Shown here: piece by piece, positions 26,621-39,865 of the stretch
How the letters are laid out: each line of letters begins with the position of its first letter
Position numbering within the stretch: the first letter of the stretch is position 1
Assembly (NCBI RefSeq): GCF_000972845.2
Contig: NC_040025.1
Coordinates: 19,771,399 to 19,835,398, forward strand
Origin: Larimichthys crocea
Taxonomy: Eukaryota; Chordata; Actinopteri; Sciaenidae
Reading direction: 5' to 3'
Length of the DNA: 64,000 nucleotides
Notes under the pieces: generated by a model
The model's input: the letters and a program-made list of their open reading frames with translations, nothing else
Database searches by the model: none
What the model was told of the DNA's origin: nothing
Made by a program: the position numbers and the translations under genes

Positions 26621-27084
26621 CCATCACCAGAAGAAACAGAGATCACCATGAGTGGGTGGTTAAATACAGTGTTGTGGAGGGAGCAGATATTTTGTCAGGT
26701 TAGGATGGATAATGAAAATGAAAAATGTGTTTCAGTGACAGAGAAAGGATGGGGCAAAGGGAAGTATGGAGGGAATATCAAGGAGACAGGGTTGAAAAGG
26801 CTTCAGAAAATGTGCCGACAGAAGGTGGATTACACCTGGAAGTGCTGCTCTCGCTTTAGCTCACAGCAAGCTGTCACACTGCCCGGACAAACCCACTTCA
26901 CTGAAAGTCACATTCGTACCACTTTAACATTAAATAATAACAAATACTTGTCAACACAGATCACAATTTGAGGTTTCTTACCACCTTCCAAAAGCGTGGC
27001 GGTTGCTGGAGTGTCCACCACTTTAGGACTTGACCTCGACATCGACCTTCACCCAACTCATTGGCCCCCTGCACTTCCCCTATC

Positions 27085-27180
27085 TCTGTCACATTGACAC
27101 TGGCATTCTTTCACGTTAGCGCATCGCAGCGCCGCAGATAGGCCTGCCAGACACCCCCTGTGCTCTGCTAGTATCTCTGT
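27085..27180. other. Candidate conserved non-coding block
   Basis: A unique CpG-containing stretch (TTAGCGCATCGCAGCGCCGC, then AGATAGGCCTGCCAGAC) sits immediately upstream of a CA array and the CpG-dense block. Only complexity and context support the call. Confidence 0.2.
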
Positions 27181-27181
27181 C

Positions 27182-27211
<30 letters not shown>
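27181..27211 (+). repeat. (CA)n microsatellite
   Basis: CA run with one AA interruption, just upstream of the CpG-dense block. Confidence 0.85.
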
Positions 27212-27212
<1 letters not shown>

Positions 27213-27235
27213 TGGTTAATTGGTAACTAGATTTT

Positions 27236-27490
27236 ATGGGTAGACGGGAACTAATACTTCGACTTCGCTGCAGCGAGAAGACGCGTGAGATAATATGTCG
27301 GCTTTTGGTGAGTTATGACCACGCGTGTGAGTTTTTGAGATGTATGTCTGAAGCAGGGCGCTGTGTGAGATTAGGGCTATTGCGCGTGCCGCTTGAATTT
27401 CAGGTTGTGTCGCCGCACTGTCGTCTTTGTCCCATGGCTGTCCTTGTTGAGAGGGACGACCATCTTACATTTAAATGTGGATGTCGCTAA
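27236..27490 (+). other. CpG-dense block with an uncharacterised 84-codon open frame
   Basis: Roughly 19 CpG dinucleotides occur in 255 bp, including two ACGCGT words and TTGCGCGTGCCGC, against a CpG-poor background. The + frame is open for 84 codons and contains several Cys residues (CRLC and CGC near the end), but no domain I know. It begins 30 bp after a CA array. It may be a small CpG island with promoter or enhancer activity, an unrecognised exon, or a recent insertion. The coding reading is unlikely, and the base composition is what stands out. Confidence 0.35.
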
Positions 27491-29247
27491 ATATTTGCAT
27501 CTGTCTCATTATGTGTCTGTGTGTGTCTATGCATGTGAAGTACCTTTAATTCATACGCAGTTCGATAGCAGTGTCTCCTGTAGCTAAATGCTAAAATTTA
27601 CAGTTGCCACAAATATAAAACATTAATCTTGATGTTTTCTTTTTCCGCCGAACCTAATCAACATTTACTGCCAATTTATTCAACAAGGTCTCTTTTTTTT
27701 TTATTTTTTTAGGGAAGTTATTTTCTCCTGTTTGACTCTTCCATCAATATCAATAAAGTGGTCTAGTTATCTATTTTACCCCCCTTCAACAACCTGGATC
27801 AATACCCATCCGTCATTGTTTCACCCACTGAATGTTATCGCTTGTGCCGGAGATTAGCCCGCTGTAGCATCTTATCCTGACATTTTCTGTTATCCTGAGT
27901 TATGTAGGTTAGAAGGAGAGGTCTAGCTCAGTGCTTTCCAGGCTTTACTTATCCAATAGCCTCATACCGAAGAAATAATGTTTACAGAGTTGCAGAGCAT
28001 GTTTGTTACATGTCTAGCATGTTTTTTTCAGTAATAGACTTATGAAGCTTGTAAAAAAATGTGTGCTCACCCTTTTGTCACATTATTGTTTTTATTACTG
28101 AGCAAAAAGTAGCCCTGTTAGGAGGTGCTCCACACGCACATTTATAGTTTATGTATTGCAGCTTGTGTTTGGCCAGGTGCAACAACCACAAATTTTGTAT
28201 TTCATTTGTCTGTTTTTCAACCATATTCTTCTTTCGACAGTCTTCTAAAACACAACTGAATCAAAAGACAAAATAAAAGGTTATTAACGTGGGACCCTCT
28301 CCCCGTCACATTGGTGTGGAGGGTCATCCATATCCCACTGTCACAGCACCCAAGCAGGTCCATCCTTCATTCCTCTCTCATCCTTCAAGTCCTGACCACT
28401 CTCCTCCATCTGTCTGTCAGGCCGGGACTTGACCTCTCACCTCTGGAGGCCCGCCCATCTTGTTACTCCTAACCTCCAGTTGATTGTGTCACTGACCAGC
28501 AATGGTTAATGTGTCTTTTTTCACTCTCTCTGAAAAGAGAACATTTAGGGAAACAGGGTTCAGAGGAAAATTATTGAAAGCCAACTTTAAAATGACATAA
28601 AGAAAATCACTCAGGTTGAAAACTAAATTAAGGTTCTTGTAATATTTTAAAATACAGGAGTGTAGCCTGTATAAATATTAAGATAAATTGTCTGCACTTG
28701 GTTGGACAGGGGAGTAGACGTAGAATAATACCACAGAGTATTATACCACAGACGATTTTAAACATAGTTAATTCAGAGGTTGGACATTCATTAAAAGTAA
28801 TGAGATGAAATTGTTATCCCCATTTTGAACACAACTGCAGGACCTCTGCCACATTGTGGTCCTAAGGCAACTGATGTATTCTTAGTTTGTATGTCGTATG
28901 TGAATTTTACCCCCAGTCACTTACACTCACTACATCTCACACGAGTTTCAGTCAAGAGTCAAAAACCCTGAGATGAACGAGATCATCAGTATCGCTGAGG
29001 AACATTATTCTCTCCAGTGGAATGATGTCTTCATAGAGGAGCATAAAAGTAAAATAGCGTGGATTTAAATTTATTTCACCCCCTTCATCCTTCTCCGTCT
29101 CTCCTTCTCCCCCTCTCCCCGTCCTTGTACCTTGATTCCTACTTAATGCCCAGACTGATGAGCCCAATTTGGACTGGTTCTGCAGCCGGCCCAGTTTGAT
29201 TAATGGCTTAGGTGAGGTAGCATCAGTGCTGCCTCGTCCTTGTTTCA

Positions 29248-29273
29248 TCACACACACACACACACACACACAC
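29248..29273 (+). repeat. (CA)n microsatellite
   Basis: Thirteen uninterrupted units. Confidence 0.9.
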
Positions 29274-29417
29274 GTACAAACACTGACACACACGCACACA
29301 TATAACAACTCATTGCCACCAGACCAGCCTTGTAATTGATGACAGAGGGCTAAGCATTTGCAAACCAAATGTGGAAATGGGAGACAGAGCAAACTCTGCT
29401 TCTAACACCTCCCCACC

Positions 29418-29456
<39 letters not shown>
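29418..29456 (+). repeat. (CTTT)n microsatellite
   Basis: About nine units of a pure pyrimidine tetranucleotide. Confidence 0.9.
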
Positions 29457-29458
<2 letters not shown>

Positions 29459-30744
29459 TTTTCTTTCTATCTGTCTCTCCACCTCCTCTCACTGTCTATA
29501 CGCCCGCTCTTTCATTAGGCATTTGTCACATTGATATGAAGGGCCAGGGCAGCATTGTGACATGCTCAGAAGGCAGTATAAATATTTGATTAGCCCTAAT
29601 GGAAATCGTCACAGCGCGCTAATTGCACCACACATTATCTGAGGTGTGGTATCAGTGACGGACATCCCCTTTGATCCTTCCTCCATCTCCCCCTCTCCTC
29701 TTCCTTTAGCCCATCTCAGCCTCTCTTTCTTTTGTTTATGCAGTTTATTTTTGGTCGTATGTCATTATCTGCCCCTCCACCCCTCTGCCTTCCTGCCTTT
29801 TCTTGTCGGTAGCCTCTCGTTGTTGTCATCTTTCTCTCAGTGACGTCTGCCTCTCCTCCTCCTCCTGTGTGTCTTCTATGTTGTGTATTGTCCTCTGGTG
29901 CCCTCTTTGCCGATGTTTCCCTCCGTGACCCGAGCTGAGGCTAAATAGCTGCAAGGGCCACATACGCACACAAATAGACGCACACAGGGGACCAGAGGAC
30001 AATACGCAGCAGGGAAACCACATGCACACTTGTTTTACTCATTCTCATCTGCAGCTCATGATATAGACATTAACTGATATTATAAAATAACCATAAAATT
30101 AACAGTTAGACATGAATTAAATCAATCAGCTGAGAGGGATAACGTGTATTCGACTAGACATCGAATCGAAGGACATGGTGATTTGATGCGGCTGATATTT
30201 TGGCTAATAAGTCAGCAAACATCTGGGTTAAATAAGTTGGAAATAAAAGAAAATCATCTTGATTGATCTCTTTCCCAACTTTGAGGGAAAATGTGTCGAA
30301 AATGGCCACACAATTACATCTCAACCTTAGCAGTTGTTTTTTAAATTAAGTTGACATTTAGTATTTTACTAGCATTTAGTAATTCCATATTTATTCAAGA
30401 GATTTATATTAAGTAGTGTCTTTTTATTTCTCTAGTCACCACTCAGCACAGTTGCACCAACATTCGGGCTCCATCCTCCCCTAATTTCTCTGAATTCAAA
30501 TCAAATCCTCTCAGTTTTTTTTTTTTTGTTTTTTTTGAAAATATGCACTCTTTAATTACTTGTGATCCTTTTAATGTGCACACTGTGAGTCTCTTTAATC
30601 TCAACATGTCCTTCTTTAACCTCCATCCTGTTTGTATTTACTTGTTGTTATTTACGGCGCGTCTCCTGCAAGGATCAGTGACATTGTTTGGTGTCGCTTC
30701 TCTTTTTTCTCTCTCCCTCTCTCTCTCTCTCACCCTCCCTCGGA

Positions 30745-30890
30745 CGTTTCCATTTAGCCAAAGACAAAACAAGTTAATTAGATCGGAAGTGCGGGCCTAT
30801 CAATGGGGAATCAGTATTCAAATCAAGGCCTTGTCTGGACACAAACAGCAGGAAGCCAAACAAGACCCCGGCACTGCTGAATGGGAGGAC
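30745..30890. other. Candidate conserved non-coding block
   Basis: AAAACAAGTTAATTAGATCG, GGGCCTATCAATGGGGAATC and ATTCAAATCAAGGCCTTGTC form a unique block after a CT-rich tract. AACAAG and ATCAAAG-like words could suit SOX/TCF factors, but this is inference. Confidence 0.22.
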
Positions 30891-32014
30891 GGGAGAGGGA
30901 AAGAGAGACAAACAGAAAGAGAGAGCCTGTAGTTGAGGGTGGGGGGCTCACACACATGCACACACATACACACACTGTTTAGATGCTGGATCAATTATAT
31001 TACTGTTTACTTTCATATAAATATATATTTAAATGTATGCATTATTAACTTTTGGTCTTTGATAGACTCCAGACGTGTTCTGTGTTGCCTTGCATGAATA
31101 TCACTTTATGCTTGACAGTGTGGTAGCACTGAATCAATTATTTAATTCTCAGTTTGGTTTTGTGTGAACGGCAGTTGCCTTCATTTATTCTTACTTTGCT
31201 CTCTCATTATGCTGTTACAACACAGCACCATTGTAAATGAGAGCTCTCCACCCTCGACATGTTCCCTGTGATTTAAATAAAGGTTAAGTAAAACTCAGGG
31301 GCCCATAAACTGGGGCACTTTCACTTCACAATTAGGCAGTACAGTGTGCATGCTGCAAGAGATACAGCGATTCTGAACAGCATGCAGCATGTTTTGTTTT
31401 TTTTTGTTTTTTGTTTTTTTTTAAGTGCAGTCATTCATAGAATCTTACAAAAGCCAGTCGAAACCCATTTTCAACATATTTATCCCCTTCACTTTTTAAT
31501 AATGTGAAATGTGAATTAAATACATACAAAGCAAAAAAGGAGGAGAGGCTCGAAAGTAGCAACATCCTGTTTGTGACAGGAAGCAAAGGGGTTTGTTAGG
31601 GAAACATGATCATGGTAGCACTATAGAGTGTGATGGAGGACAGGGACTGATACATTTTACATCACAACTATCTGCATATTTATGTAAATTATACGGCTGT
31701 ACGGCCATTTTGCACCTTTAACATTTGTGCAATATGTACATGTACATAAAGTACAATACATGTTTATATGTGTTTCTAAGCTAAAGTACCTTTCTTTTAT
31801 ATTTATGTTATATTTGTAGTATGTTGCTACTTTAACCAATAGAAGAAAAAAAAGTTTGTCATCATATTTAGCTGTCAGCATGGCTTTGGTTTCTTTTTTT
31901 TCTTTTTTTTCTTTTTCATGCTAGTGGATATGGAAGTCAAGGAAATGAAAAGGGAGAGGACAGGAGAGGAGAGGAGGAGAGGGAGGTAGAGAGGAGACAG
32001 TGGGGTTTGGAGGG

Positions 32015-32160
32015 AAAGGTCCCATTATCTCGTGTGGAGGGCCACCTGAGCTAAAGACAGCCATTTGTTCCCAAATCGACCTGTCGACCCCCGCCTAATT
32101 ACCAGCCAATTATTTCCAAATGGACCGCATTCACCCCACACCCTGCACACTTAAAGAGGA
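32015..32160. other. Candidate conserved non-coding block
   Basis: CCCATTATCTCGTGTGGAGG, AAGACAGCCATTTGTTCCCA and CGCCTAATTACCAGCCAATT are complex, non-repetitive and rich in homeodomain-like TAATTA and CCAAT words. The block lies just before a CT microsatellite and 240 bp upstream of duplicated copy A. Confidence 0.22.
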
Positions 32161-32174
32161 GAGGAACAAAATTG

Positions 32175-32175
32175 C

Positions 32176-32207
<32 letters not shown>

Positions 32208-32219
32208 CTCTCTCTCTCT
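32175..32219 (+). repeat. (CT)n microsatellite
   Basis: About 22 CT units with one G interruption. Confidence 0.92.
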
Positions 32220-32360
32220 GTCAAACTCATTCGTTCTTCAAAATAAACGGTCTTTCTTTTTCTCTCTCCTTCTCTTGTTTCAGCATTTTTTACCCACTGA
32301 GAAATAATTTTGCGCTTATTGTTGCAGCCTATGCAGTCAGCTAAGCCAACCGCTCACTCA

Positions 32361-32394
32361 AACACACACACACGCACACACACACACACACACA
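32361..32394 (+). repeat. (CA)n microsatellite
   Basis: CA run with one CG interruption, adjoining duplicated copy A. Confidence 0.9.
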
Positions 32395-32475
32395 TCATAT
32401 TTATTCCCAGTTCACTCTGTGCTTCTTTGGTTAATTAAGTGGCCTAATTATAGGAAGATTTTTGACACTGAGCCT
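32394..32475 (+). repeat. Local duplicated element, copy A
   Basis: ATTCCCAGTTCACTCTGTG, TTAATTAAGTGGCCTAATTA and GACACTGA occur in the same order as in copy B at 33536-33606. Copy A carries about 7 extra bases (around CTTCTTTGG). It lies directly after a CA array and contains paired homeodomain-type TAATTA cores. Confidence 0.7.
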
Positions 32476-32535
32476 GCGTCCATGTGTATTTGATTGTAAT
32501 AAACAGGAAACAGTTTATTGTCATTTTCACGTTTA

Positions 32536-32579
32536 CACACACACAGACACACACACAAACACACACAGACACACACAGA
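32536..32579 (+). repeat. Imperfect CA/GACA microsatellite
   Basis: CA units with regular GACA and AAACA interruptions. Confidence 0.85.
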
Positions 32580-33535
32580 AATACTGTATTATAAAGCAGT
32601 TTTCTCTCACACTCCTTCACTCTCTCTCTCTTTCTCTCTGGCACCGGTCAGTCTCAGCAGGCCGATGTGTATCGATGGGTCCGGCATGCAGGAGCCACCC
32701 GAAGGAGAAGAAGGCTGTGCCCCTGTTCCCAGAATTCTTTGTGGTTGGCCCCCATTGTTCGCCACCACTTGTATACAGTATTGTCAGACTGATTGTGAGC
32801 CTCCGCTCTCTCGTGCTCGCGGACGGCTAGAGAGCAGGCAGAGTAGAGGAGGGAGACGGAGAGAGAGGGGATGAGGAGGAGGAGGAAGGGAGCAGTAAGC
32901 ATTGTGTCCCTTGCTCGCCATTCTCCTGACTTCCCATCTGTTTCCCTCTCTTCCTTCCTGTTTCTGTGGGATAGTGAACTGATTAGTAATAGCACCGCCA
33001 CGGCTCCTAATAGGGGAAGTCATGGTCGGGAAATACGATGGATAGGTTTGCGATATCATCTGGCTGAGTGGTGCAATAGTTTTGAACTCTGACACCTAGC
33101 TGCTCGCTGGCCGACTTTGATCACTTTGGAGTAGAGTGTGTGTGTACGTGCAAGATGGAATTTAGATATCGATGCATTGTTGTAATTCTCCACCTCCTGC
33201 TGTTCATCAGTTGATGTATTTATAGGACCTTTACCTGGCTGCATTCTCACTTACATGAGGTGAACATGATAAGACTTGATGCAGGAAGTACCATGCAGTA
33301 ACGTCCTTAGGTAAGCCTATAATATAACTGCATTCGATGAGAGTGATTCAGCTCTCTGTAGTTAATTGTATTTAATGTAGTTAACTACTCTGTCGATTCA
33401 TTTTTCTGATAAAACATTTATTTTTAAGGAATGTGTGAGAGAGTGTCCACACTGTCTGACAATGGGAATGTTTGTCCATTGCTACTTTATTAATAACTTA
33501 AATTGATCATCGAAGTCTTCTTGTCTAATCACACA

Positions 33536-33606
33536 CTTCACATTAATTCCCAGTTCAGTCTGTGTTAATTAAGAGGCATAATTATTGACAGGAACTGACA
33601 CTGAAC
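33536..33606 (+). repeat. Local duplicated element, copy B
   Basis: ATTCCCAGTTCAGTCTGTG, TTAATTAAGAGGCATAATTA and GACACTGA mirror copy A at 32394-32475 in order and orientation, about 1.1 kb away. The TTAATTAAG and TAATTA cores are kept while the spacer changes, as expected for either an old duplication or a retained binding-site cluster. Confidence 0.7.
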
Positions 33607-34082
33607 TTCTTCAGATTAAACGTCCAAAAAAAAGAACTGAAACATGGCCATCACAATCTGCATAAATGCTACAGTTTATATCTTGTTTTATCCAACAAAC
33701 TTACAAACAAAATTAAAAAAAAATAATATTCAGTTTACAAGACTTAGTGCACTAAATAAGAAAAGCATCATCACACCTGGAAAGCTGGAACGAGAGAATA
33801 TTTATAATTTTCAAGCAAAAAAAAATGTGTTGGACATATTTTGTTATTTATATGGCTAATAATAAGATTGTTTTCTTGTATTTTTAATTTAGCATAGACC
33901 AGAATCAGCTTCCTTCTCACACAGTCTTAACAAAACCTAAACATTCAAATCTTCCCAAAGCCATTATTTACTAAAGGCCTATTGTATCGACTTGTCTTAT
34001 ATTTACAGGTGTTTGTGTTAATTTGTCCACCCCCTGTACAGCCTATTCTTCTCGTATAATATATATCCTATTGAGTGCCAGC

Positions 34083-34140
34083 TTAATATCCCCACAGGGA
34101 TCATTTAAGCTACATCTGATCCAATCTAATATACATATTG
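34083..34140 (-). mobile_element. Retroposon 3' tail, reverse orientation
   Basis: TTAATATCCCCACAGGGATC followed by ATTTAAGCTACATCTGATCC and AATCTAATATACA is the reverse complement of the GATCCC...GGGGATATT tail with a decayed (GATTA/GATAA) run. It is the inverted counterpart of 9587-9655. Confidence 0.5.
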
Positions 34141-35253
34141 TGGAAAGTTCAGTGTTACATGACTTAATGTGTCTGCCTCAGATGTGTGTGTGTTCATTGC
34201 GGACTGAGACAGGGCTGCGTACCGGCCTCCTGGCTGAGTTTGAAGCTAAGTGGATTAGCATATCTCCCATGTCAGCTCCATTCACTGTGACAGCCTGATG
34301 ACATGGGACTGTGTGACGGCCACGACCCACCTGACGTCCACGGCTCAGGCCTCCCAGCAGGTGGTCTGACACTGGGAGGCAGAGAGAGAGAAAGAGAGGT
34401 GGGTGGAATCAGAGATGGGCGAAGTTGTGCTTTCAGCAGTTTTTAGGTGGGCAGCAAAAACACCCTTTTGTTTCTGAGCCTAGCTGTGGAGAACGAGTGC
34501 TTTTGCTTCTGTAAATAAAGCACCTATGAAAAAACAGCAACGGCTGAGTAGAATTTCATACAAATTTTAGTTTATATTTAATACGTTGTGTGTGTCAGGA
34601 GATAAGAGTATGTGTGTGTATTTTGCATGTCATCACGGAGTCAGTATGAAAATGGAAATAATTATGTAAAACACAAACCATAAACAATGGTTGTTGACAT
34701 AAGAAGTACATATAATAATTTGTGTCACAACATTTTACATACAAGTTTTTATTTTTATTTCACTAAAGGTTATTTCATTGAATTGGAACTAAAAATAGAG
34801 GTAATTATATGCTGAGTGGTATGCTCAAAATAGGTAGTTGTGTTATTTTAAACGTGGACCTCCTAATTGCAGCAGCTCCACAAGACCACTGCTGGTCAGC
34901 CGGTTTATTATTTTTGTTCACTGATAGTCACTTACTCTGAGTGTAGTTTGCTTTCTGTAACTATATTTAACTGTCCATAACGGTTCTATAACAGAAAATC
35001 AAACGCAGTCATATTTCCTGCCTTTTCTTTTTTCTCGCTCACACCGGCCTTCCTCTCTTCTACAGTTCTACAGTACTCCTCTTCATCTCACCCGCTTTGC
35101 TTCTCTCACACCTCATCTTCTCCTTCGCTGCCTTTCCATCCTTTCTCACTTCTCCTCTCCTACCACACAGACTCTCTAGGCTCCCGTGACCCGACCACCT
35201 CATTCACTCGCTCTCTCTCTCTTTCTCTCTCACCCTCCTCTTACCCCACCACT

Positions 35254-35296
35254 CTCCTCCTCCTCTACCTCCTCCTCCTCCTCCTCCTCCTCCTCC
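35254..35296 (+). repeat. (CTC)n microsatellite
   Basis: About 14 CTC units with one CTA interruption. The minus strand frame is poly-Glu by translation only. Confidence 0.9.
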
Positions 35297-38200
35297 ATAG
35301 TCTCGTGCCGGACTAGCCAGGCAATGCTAACACTTTTGTCAGGGTGATTAATAGCACGCTGGATTGTCGTTAATTCACTGGCTAATGACTGGAGGGAGCA
35401 GGCGAGAAGAAGAGAGGAGCAGAGCGGAGCGAGGCTGGAGAGTAATAGACTGATGTATGAGTGTAGGCTGCTTCCAGTGGCAGAGGTGAATATCATCACC
35501 CCAAACCCCTCCACCCCCCCATCAATCCACACCACCGCCACTCCTCATACACACAAGTACAACCTCAGACATACAGCTGCTGTATCATAACCAGGATAAT
35601 CTACGATGTTACACACACACACACTCGCGTGCAACCATACATGTAGGCATTGATATCTGGATATACTGTTTATTGAAATAGTTCCTGCTGAACTTTATCA
35701 GATTTGCGAGGATGTCACAGTAAAATTTATACATAGGTTTTAAATTACTTTTCCAAAATATTTTTCTAAAAATTTCAAGAGATCAACTGTGTAACAAAAG
35801 GACAGCTGTAAGTTCCAGCGAGTTTTTAGGTTTCTGCATTTCTGCATTAGTTCATTTCTGCTTCTTTCCACCATATTTTGTGGAAATTTCCTAGAATTTA
35901 TAAATGAATTACTGTACCTTGCATGAGCATGTTTGTGGTAACTGCTGCTATTGCAACATTGTGACTTGTCAGAAGGACTGGTTAATTTTTAAGTGAAATA
36001 ACAAAGAGAAAAAAAGTATTAAGCTTCGCTAAGTTTGTGCCTGCACTAAGCATTCTATCCGCTTCACATTGCTTTACAATAGATATAGCACACATTAGAT
36101 ACTGTATGCAATCACTCTTTTCTAGTGTTTAGGCTGGACACGGGGGACGACATACAGTACAAAACTTAGATTGACGTGACAAGAAGTTGACCAAGATGTT
36201 ATGAGGTTTTATTAAATCGAACAAAAGATGTGACCACCGCTTCACATTGCAAACAGTAAAACAATAGATGCTGGCGAAATGATGTCTCCCTTAAACATAT
36301 GCACACTGACATGCACACAAGTAGACACACAAGCTAACCCTCTCTGCTCCCTGGTTAATAAGAATGGATGGGTTTGTTCTGCACGCTGTCTGCCTTGGTG
36401 CTCCCTTAGCTGGCTGTCTGGCCTCCCGAGTGGCTTGCTAAATGAAGCAGCACCAGGAGTGGGTGTAGGGGCACACACACACACACAGAAGAAGAGAATA
36501 AAAGAAAGAGACACTGAGGAGTTGTGCAATAGTTTGTTCCTGCATAGTGGAAGGTGTTCTCTGTTCACCCTGACTTCTGTCCTGTTATCTGGGACAACTG
36601 CATCAGTTCACCTTATATGCCGTAACATTAATGTTTAACCGGAGTTTGTAAAGGACGATTTCTAAAAAAAAAATCTTCCTGTTCTTATTATCCTGTTCTT
36701 CTTTCTATTATAATACATCCCTCAATTGCCTTACTGTTGTTGAAAAATTGTATTTAGGTTAAATTATGTTCAAAATACTTTTTATCACTTCTCTGGATAT
36801 TGACACTCACTGTTCTTCACCCTGACAACAGGATAGGATATGAACTATAAAATAAGTCTATGAATTGTTTTACATGGAAGAGGAGAAAAGATTTGACTAT
36901 GGCGGTGGACATTCAAACTCTGCTCCACCACCTTGTTTGTAAATGTTTTCAAGGGTTGATGATGTCACTAGTCTGGTGCCACCACCCACAAATGTTTCCC
37001 ATGTCTGGCAGGAAGGGAAATATATAAAACATCTTGTTTAGATATGTTTTGATGTGCCTGGACAGGTTTGTCACAGTAAAGGTGACTCAGACACTCATTT
37101 AAATAGTCTATTTACTGTAAAGATAAGACCTGTCTTCTCGTGAAACTGAGCCCCCTCTGTGAAGGTCTTGGTGTTTCTCATCAAAGTTTCATGTAGATAA
37201 ATCATGTACCGTTCTATTTCTATCTCTTCTTGTCTTATTTTTCATGTGAATCTTCATTTTTACTTTCATTTCAACTGCTTATACCTTTTTTCTTGTTTCC
37301 ATCCTCTCTGTTCGTACTGCTCTCTCTCTCCCTCCCTCTCCCCCTGGGTGATGTTTGCAAGTCAATTTGGCAAATGTAACTCAATATTGATTATTATTAA
37401 TATTTATCATGTTTGTGAACATGCTTTCTTCTAGTGCTATTAATCTGCCCTGTTAATAAATGTCTGCAGCAGCCTGGGCCCCGAGGACCCTTGGGACCCC
37501 AGGGCCACCACACACACACCCACCCACGCACACACACCTGCTCTCAGCTGTAGGAGGTTGCCTGCTGTCTTCTATTTGCTTGGAGGCTTGATCTCAGCGT
37601 ATACACAGACACACACCCACTATTGGAGGACAGAATGCCTCTAGGCTGCTCAGCACAAATAACACATCAATACATCATCCGAGTTGTATCGGCACTGCAC
37701 ACAAACACAAAAGTGCACACTCACGGATAAAAACACACAAACGCTCCAGTCTGTTCCTTATTGAGCCTGCAGTGACCAAATTCAGTCCAGTTGTCTGTTG
37801 TTTTTATGTGGAAATGTTGAACTGTTTACAAGTGCTGTGATTATAGTTTTTTTACTGTTCACAACTACAAGACAAAGGAAGTGAGGGAAAAACAAACTAC
37901 TGCACAGAGGCAGAGAACAGGCTAGAGACAGCTCCCCCTAGCAGGTTTTATAGACACAGATACAGACAACCATACCAGTCAAAGATAGTCAGGAAGGAGC
38001 ACCCATTTAGACTGCTCACACAGACACGCACACAGATATATACATGAAAAGACTATGCCCTGAATGTTGGCAAGCAACACGGTATGCATTTCAACCTACA
38101 AGTTCATACGCAGTCCATGTGCTGCGTGAACTGTATAGATAATAAATGAGAACATTATTTCAGTTTTGTTTTCATTTTGGTCACATATTTTTGCCATTTA

Positions 38201-38880
38201 GTGCCCCCAGCTTCAAAGTGCAATTCCATTGTTGTAAATGTGGACAGCTGTGTTTTTGTCGTCTTTATATTATTTATGATCAAAAACTAGCGAGTCGACT
38301 ACTTTGCTAACAGCCAAACATCAAGAAAGTGCAAAAACACAAGACATAGAAGCCAGCAAACATTACTTAGTAGTCCAATTGCAAGAAGCCCAGCTTGGTG
38401 TCTGTCTTTCAGAATATTACTTAATGAAGTTCTCTATTTGGTGTCTTCACCATTAGCTTTGTCCATTAAAAAAAAAGCTGCTAAGCCAGTCTATGTTCGC
38501 TCAGCTCTGGTTCTAGCATGACACTGGCGCTGCTCCCTGTCTGGGGCCCTGGGCCTAAAAAACTCCTCTTCCCATTGGTCCAAAACACTAACAAACTGAG
38601 CTAACATTAGCATACATATACAGCAAATCAGCAGCTATAGTTTGAAGTTTGCACAAAGTTGCCAAGTGCAGAAACAATGATTTAAAATGTGTAGAAAGGG
38701 TACACATCAGGGCTTTAAAGTAATAAAAAAACACTTTACATTTCACCACACCTTTTGTCGAGGACATAAGCTGAATAAACTGTGACTCACAATAGAATAA
38801 ACTTTAATGCAGCAATAACTAGTTAAAATGGTTACAGTGTAATTATTGTAAATACAATCATACAATTTATTTTTGATTTG

Positions 38881-38881
38881 C

Positions 38882-38952
<71 letters not shown>
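38881..38952 (+). repeat. Long (CTTT)n microsatellite
   Basis: About 17 uninterrupted TTTC units, the longest tetranucleotide array here. All-pyrimidine DNA of this length can form triplex structures. Confidence 0.95.
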
Positions 38953-39144
38953 GTGTTCCTTTAATTTTTTTCTGCCACTGTGATCCTCTTTTACCCGCTC
39001 TAAAGAAGCCATGTTGTAGTTTTAAGTGTTGCTTGGAAATGTTCCCTGGTGCTTTTACAAGGGGAAACAGTGTGGCGTTCTCGTTCTCGAGAGGCTTGCT
39101 GGTATTATGGCTGACCGTGCCCTCATTGCTCGCTCACTACTTCC

Positions 39145-39193
39145 AAACACACACACACAAACTCACACACCAAACACACACACACACACACAC
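39145..39193 (+). repeat. Imperfect (CA)n microsatellite
   Basis: CA runs split by AACTCA and CAAA. Confidence 0.88.
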
Positions 39194-39865
39194 GTTCTTC
39201 CCCCGAACACCCTCCTTTGGCTGCCTCGTCACATGCTTCCATTTATACGTCATTTTGAATATATGGTGCCACCGTGGAAAAATACACCATTGTACAGTTT
39301 TTCACCTCTCACTCTCCACCTTTGATTTGCACTCGTTTGATTTATACAGCTGCCTCTCTCCTCCGCCCCTCCTGTTTTAAAGCAGAGGGTGTTTAGGCTC
39401 TTTTGTGTGGAGACAGAATCATCAAAGGCCTGCTTACTACAGAGGAACAGGTACCAATATCACTCTGTGGCCCAATAAGGCAGCTAAGTGGGACCATATT
39501 GACACAACATAGCCGCACAAACAGCAGATTAAGCTTGGGTTTGAATGCCTCCCCTCACATATGTGGCACATGTATGCACAGAGCGCCCACATCAGAATGT
39601 TTGGTCATTTATTGCTCAACCAGCTACCCATTTTTCATATCTGTCATAGTCCACACATTCTCCCTCTGCCTGTGATTTTTTTTCTTTCACCAGGCGATCT
39701 TTTCTCCCCATATTTGGAGCCTGTGCAGAATTTTGCATAGTTTTGCCTTTTCCCTGGATACTGTCTTTTCATCAGTGGCTGGCTTTCCTTTTGAATTGAA
39801 CCAGATCAATTTACGGCCAGACAAAGATAGAGTCTCTGTGTGCGTTGGAGAGGGAAGGCAGTGAG

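Noticed and set aside
31349..31391. CATGCTGC / GCAGCATG inverted repeat
   Set aside because: Only eight pairs with a loop of 27 nt, which is expected by chance several times in a window this size.
38743..39012. Lys/Glu-rich minus-strand frame
   Set aside because: It is the reverse translation of the (CTTT)n array at 38881-38952.
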